Origin: a virus
Virus record (IMG/VR): IMGVR_UViG_3300008339_000217
Span: 1-36,072 of that record
Strand: one strand, 5' to 3'
DNA length: 36,072 nt
The notes under the pieces are model-generated. The model saw nothing but the letters and a program-made list of their open reading frames with translations. It was not told where the DNA came from and made no database searches. How positions within the stretch are numbered: position 1 is the first letter of the stretch; each line of letters begins with the position of its first letter. Positions 32,856 through 36,072 of the stretch are shown here, piece by piece. The position numbers were made by a program, and so were the translations under genes.

Positions 32856-32861
32856 AAGCAA

Positions 32862-34241
32862 ATGAAGGCAATTTTAACTAATAAACTAGTTGTAGTCCAA
32901 AATCCCTCAGACGAGATTCTACGCATGCTTGAAAAAGCATGTTCCTACACTGACAAACAAAAAGAATATCAAGTAAAACGGATGGAAAAAAATCCATTTC
33001 AGCGTAACTCACCTATATTAAATAAGTTACGCAAAGAAATAAACTGTACACTTTTAAAAAAACTAGAGGGTGGTCATCTAGTATTTAATTCTGGCCTAAA
33101 TTATCTCCTTTCAGATATTACAGTTATCGATAAGCGCTCTGAGACTGGCGACACGATGTCTTTGCCTTGGAAAAAACGACCGCATGACCCTAGAGACTAT
33201 CAAAAAGAGGCAATAGATATTGCGGCCTCTAGTTGGCGTGGCGTAATAAACTTCGCAACTGGACTAGGCAAAACGCTGACTGCACTTCACTTAGTTAAAC
33301 AATTAAAAAGAAAAACACTAATAGTTGTTCCATCTGAAAGCATAGCTAAACAATTTTATAGTGAATTAACTAGTGCATTTGGCGAAAATATAGTTGGTTA
33401 CTATGGTGGTGGTAAGAAAAAAATTAAATTTATAACAGTTGGTATAGCTGCTTCTGTTTTTAATAGTCTAGAGTCTTTTAAGAAAGAAAATCTAGGCGTT
33501 ATTATATTCGATGAAGTTCACCATATAGCAGCAGACACATTTTATGATATATCTATTGCACTAGGCGATGTTGGCAGAATATATGGCATGACTGCTACTG
33601 ATTTTAGATCAGACGGCAAAGACATTATGATATATGCTGGCTGTGGTCCAGTTATAGTAAAGAGAGATATTAAGTGGGGCATAGAAAATGGCTTTTTAGC
33701 TAAACCTAGATTTATAGTTAAAGAAGTAAAGACTGAGGGTGCAGACTACCAAAATGATAAACTTAAAAACTATAAAGCGCATGTTCTAAACGATAAAAAT
33801 ATGAAAGAACAAATAAAGTCTGATATTCAGAGATATATGGCTGAAGGCAAATCGGTCTTGTGCTTGGTAGGCGAGGTTGCACATGGAGAAGAACTATCCA
33901 AAGATCTGGGAATTCCTTTTGCGCAAGGAAAAGATAGACTATCACAACACTATGTCGATAGTCTTAACTCAGGAGAGATTAAAGGGCTCATCGGTACAGG
34001 TGGAAAAGTTGGCGAAGGTACAGACACCAGGCGGGTTGATGTTCTTATTCTTGCTAACTTTATGGCATCTAAAGGTCCTGTCATTCAGTCAATTGGAAGA
34101 GGTCTGCGACTCTATGGAAATAAAACTGAATGTATCGTTCAGGACTACATACCTGCGGGTTCGACTATGTTGTCCCGTCACGCAAAAGCGAGACTTGTAC
34201 TTTATAGAGCTATAACAGATGACATAACTTTGGAGAAGTAG
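32862..34241 (+). CDS. UvsW-like superfamily 2 DNA helicase
   Basis: 459 aa. UvsW in T4 remodels branched DNA and R-loops during recombination-dependent replication. Motifs seen: DYQKEAI (112-118, before motif I), Walker A TGLGKT (133-138), IIFDEVHH (214-221; DEVH rather than DEAH), TATDFRSDG (244-252, motif III-like), EGTDTRRVDVLIL (385-397, motif V) and QSIGRGLR (409-416, motif VI). Residues 1-95 form a domain resembling the small N-terminal domain of UvsW. Length is somewhat shorter than T4 UvsW (~500 aa). First gene of a rightward cluster, divergent from the replication operon. A different SF2 role, such as restriction-type translocase, is less likely given the domain layout. Confidence 0.85.
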   Translation: MKAILTNKLVVVQNPSDEILRMLEKACSYTDKQKEYQVKRMEKNPFQRNSPILNKLRKEINCTLLKKLEGGHLVFNSGLNYLLSDITVIDKRSETGDTMSLPWKKRPHDPRDYQKEAIDIAASSWRGVINFATGLGKTLTALHLVKQLKRKTLIVVPSESIAKQFYSELTSAFGENIVGYYGGGKKKIKFITVGIAASVFNSLESFKKENLGVIIFDEVHHIAADTFYDISIALGDVGRIYGMTATDFRSDGKDIMIYAGCGPVIVKRDIKWGIENGFLAKPRFIVKEVKTEGADYQNDKLKNYKAHVLNDKNMKEQIKSDIQRYMAEGKSVLCLVGEVAHGEELSKDLGIPFAQGKDRLSQHYVDSLNSGEIKGLIGTGGKVGEGTDTRRVDVLILANFMASKGPVIQSIGRGLRLYGNKTECIVQDYIPAGSTMLSRHAKARLVLYRAITDDITLEK

Positions 34242-34242
34242 C

Positions 34243-34776
34243 ATGGGTTTAAAATATAAAAATCAACTGGTGCTGCATAGATGGATAATCAGGTTATTTA
34301 TATGGAAATTATGCAGAGAAGCAGGTATTAAAGACTACACCATATCTGGATCATATCGCAGAGGTAAATGGTTCTGCAATGATATAGATCTAGTAGTTCC
34401 AGTCAAATCTGATTGGCAAGCAAATGGCATATTAACTAGATTTGAGCAATTAGGCTGGACTTGTACCTACAGGTCATCTGAGACAAGTTCTATTTTTACC
34501 AATCAATTTAGAAAAAAAATATTAGATAAATACTTGATATTAGACATATTCTTATCGTATCCAGGCCACATGGGCAATACTTTATTATTTACCACTGGGC
34601 CTAAGGAGTTTAACGATGATATACGTTATAATATTAAGGGCATAGGATACTCATGGACCAATCCCAGATATTTTAAAAATCTAGAAACAGATGAAAAAAT
34701 ATCTTTTGACTGTGAGAAAACAGCGATGAATTTTTTAGGTTTAAAGTGGATTAAACCTAGCAAGAGAAAAGGTTGA
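34243..34776 (+). CDS. Minimal DNA polymerase X-like nucleotidyltransferase
   Basis: 177 aa, starting one base after the helicase stop, with GGAGAAG upstream. Pol beta-superfamily signature: SGSYRRG (35-41), catalytic pair D47/D49 in NDIDLVV and third aspartate D101 in LILDIFL. The C-terminal part follows the family X thumb: LLFTTGPKEFNDDIR (114-128; pol beta has YFTGSDIFNKNMR), then GYSWTN and FLGLKWIKPSKR (compare pol beta FDYIQWKYREPKDR). No N-terminal lyase (8-kDa) domain, so only palm and thumb are present, about the size of the African swine fever virus Pol X. A gap-filling repair polymerase is suggested. A general nucleotidyltransferase is the alternative. Confidence 0.75.
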   Translation: MGLKYKNQLVLHRWIIRLFIWKLCREAGIKDYTISGSYRRGKWFCNDIDLVVPVKSDWQANGILTRFEQLGWTCTYRSSETSSIFTNQFRKKILDKYLILDIFLSYPGHMGNTLLFTTGPKEFNDDIRYNIKGIGYSWTNPRYFKNLETDEKISFDCEKTAMNFLGLKWIKPSKRKG

Positions 34777-34779
34777 CAA

Positions 34780-35565
34780 ATGAGTTTTAAAATAATCAAA
34801 GAACTACTTAAAACTTCAAATAATGGTCAATGGCAGTTGCTAAGAAAAGCCTTTGTAAACCAATCGATCCCTAAACATGCCTGTAACTGCGGGGCTCAGC
34901 ATACAGCCGCGCCTAATATGCACTATGACTGGTGTGATGGACTACAAGATCCTCTTAAACTTGCTAGAGAGAAAAGTAAAAAAGATATCAGTAATGCGCT
35001 GGACAAGTACGTGCAAGCAGGTGACAGCGGTGATCTTCATGATATTCTAAGTAAAGCACCTAAAGGTTCAGTAGATTTTGGCGATATTTTTCGCAGAGCT
35101 AAAAATGATCCTTCTGAAAAAATTAAAAAACTAGTTAGAAGTAGTGATTTTATGGATCATCTAAATCGCCATCTAGATGGTGTTAAAGATATGAAAGATA
35201 TTCATGACAATCATGGTGGACTAGACGCAGTTGAGGGTATACTAAAGCATTATCATGGAGCAAACGGCATTCCTAGTGAATATAGTGGTTTAAATTTTGG
35301 AAAGAACAACAAGAAAATTCATGCTGAAGCGATGGATCTAGTTTGGCCGGGTAAAGGTACTTTCGAATACGACGACCAAAATCCTGATCCGCGGGATCGA
35401 CCTAACTATGGCGGGCACATAGATCCTGCAATTAATGATGAAGTGATAGACGCACATAATAAAGCTACTGGCGGTGATAATTTTGATGAGCAGGCTTTCA
35501 AAGCTCATGGAAGAGCCGCTATCAAAAGAGCAATGGATGCTTTTAGGAAATATCATAAACTATAA
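34780..35565 (+). CDS. Unknown protein, tandem paralogue 1
   Basis: 261 aa, AAGG upstream of the ATG, in a run with the Pol X-like gene. It starts MSFKIIKELLKTSNNGQW, a near-copy of the N-terminus of the next gene. Residues ~35-52 carry a Cys/His group (C35-x-C37, H41, H48, C52), possibly zinc-binding and absent from paralogue 2. Residues ~92-165 are the main shared region (SKAPKGSVDFGDIF … SDFMDHLNRHLDGVKDMKDIHDNHGGLDAVEGILKHYHG), rich in His, Asp and Gly. Residues ~190-261 have no counterpart visible before the window ends. No TM segment or signal. Function unknown; the conserved N-terminus could be a targeting or processing signal. Confidence 0.65.
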   Translation: MSFKIIKELLKTSNNGQWQLLRKAFVNQSIPKHACNCGAQHTAAPNMHYDWCDGLQDPLKLAREKSKKDISNALDKYVQAGDSGDLHDILSKAPKGSVDFGDIFRRAKNDPSEKIKKLVRSSDFMDHLNRHLDGVKDMKDIHDNHGGLDAVEGILKHYHGANGIPSEYSGLNFGKNNKKIHAEAMDLVWPGKGTFEYDDQNPDPRDRPNYGGHIDPAINDEVIDAHNKATGGDNFDEQAFKAHGRAAIKRAMDAFRKYHKL

Positions 35566-35581
35566 AAAAAGATGATTTAAC

Positions 35582-36072
35582 ATGAGTTTTAAAATAATAA
35601 GAGAACTACTTAAAACTGCACCTAATGGTCAATGGTCTCTAGAAAAAGCATGGGTTAAAGATGAAGATCAATCAACTCCAGCTAAAAATCTAAGATCAGC
35701 CTATCCTACAATGGGTAGTGCATTTCACCCTGATAGCTATAAAAATCCTAATAAAGTATTGCAAACTAAAAATAAAATAGCACTAGATGACATGATGGAC
35801 TTAGCGAGTAAAGGCGGAGCTCCTAGTTCTAATGTAACAGATTTCATTAAAAAAGCCCCTAAAGGTTCAATAGACTTTGGTCACGTATTTGATAAAATTA
35901 AAAAAAATCCTAGCCTAAAACATATTACAGATCAAAGTGACTTTTTAGATAGCCTAAATCATCATCTAGATGGCGTTAGAGATCTTAAAGATATACATGA
36001 CCATCATGGTGGTCTAGATGCAGTTGAAGGTATATTAAGAAATTATCATGGGCACGGAGGAGAAAGCACGTA
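35582..36072 (+). CDS. Unknown protein, tandem paralogue 2 (3' partial)
   Basis: Open from ATG 35582 to the window end with no stop (163 full codons). It starts 16 nt after paralogue 1. N-terminus MSFKIIRELLKTAPNGQWSL matches paralogue 1, then a region unlike it (no Cys cluster), then the shared block KKAPKGSIDFGHVF … SDFLDSLNHHLDGVRDLKDIHDHHGGLDAVEGIL. The pair arose by tandem duplication followed by divergence of the segment between the N-terminus and the shared block. The window ends in the shared region. Confidence 0.7.
   Translation, partial: MSFKIIRELLKTAPNGQWSLEKAWVKDEDQSTPAKNLRSAYPTMGSAFHPDSYKNPNKVLQTKNKIALDDMMDLASKGGAPSSNVTDFIKKAPKGSIDFGHVFDKIKKNPSLKHITDQSDFLDSLNHHLDGVRDLKDIHDHHGGLDAVEGILRNYHGHGGEST

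Noticed and set aside
33877-34215. 112-aa plus-strand ORF inside the UvsW-like gene
   Set aside because: It is an overlapping frame of a gene with clear helicase motifs V and VI; no start signal or independent support.

Overview
The window looks like part of the genome of a large, AT-rich tailed bacteriophage (Caudoviricetes), most likely one with a contractile tail. The evidence is a baseplate J-like protein and a gpI-like baseplate partner, followed by a long run of fibre genes, then a phage replication block (primase, DnaB-type helicase) and a UvsW-type helicase with a small family X polymerase. All three stop codons are used and ORFs are tightly packed, so the standard code fits. No integrase, rRNA, tRNA, IS or CRISPR array was seen. 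The host cannot be read from this sequence.

Layout. Positions 1-15402 (+) hold the baseplate and proximal tail genes: a giant J-like protein open at the left edge, a gpI-like protein, a 1228-aa modular tail protein and a 146-aa beta-rich protein. Positions 15404-22598 (+) hold two small genes, a promoter/leader region with a possible 40-aa ORF, a 1130-aa fibre, a strong intrinsic terminator, a beta-helix-like fibre and a fibre with a lectin-like C-terminal half. Positions 22705-29420 (+) hold three tandem paralogous fibre genes, followed by a two-TM membrane protein that overlaps the last one. Positions 29721-32779 (-) hold a tightly coupled replication operon (68 aa, 174 aa, helicase, 127 aa, 34 aa, primase). 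A divergent control region (32780-32861) carries three ATCGTAT half-sites. Positions 32862-36072 (+) hold a UvsW-like helicase, a minimal Pol X-like nucleotidyltransferase and two tandem paralogues of unknown function, the last cut by the window edge.

The most striking feature is a FG-GAP beta-propeller cassette present four times: twice inside the J-like baseplate protein (7 blades each, one copy degenerate), once in the first tandem fibre (7 blades) and once in the second (6 blades). The third fibre paralogue has the same flanks but no propeller, so it acts as an empty site. Blades about 20 kb apart share an exact 89-bp stretch, which implies recent recombination or gene conversion between baseplate and fibre genes. 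Other modules (the WYDNN module, the NTASNV module, the HGL module) are also shared among the tail proteins. I infer a modular system that assembles and diversifies virion surface domains. Its function as receptor binding is a hypothesis, not shown by the sequence.
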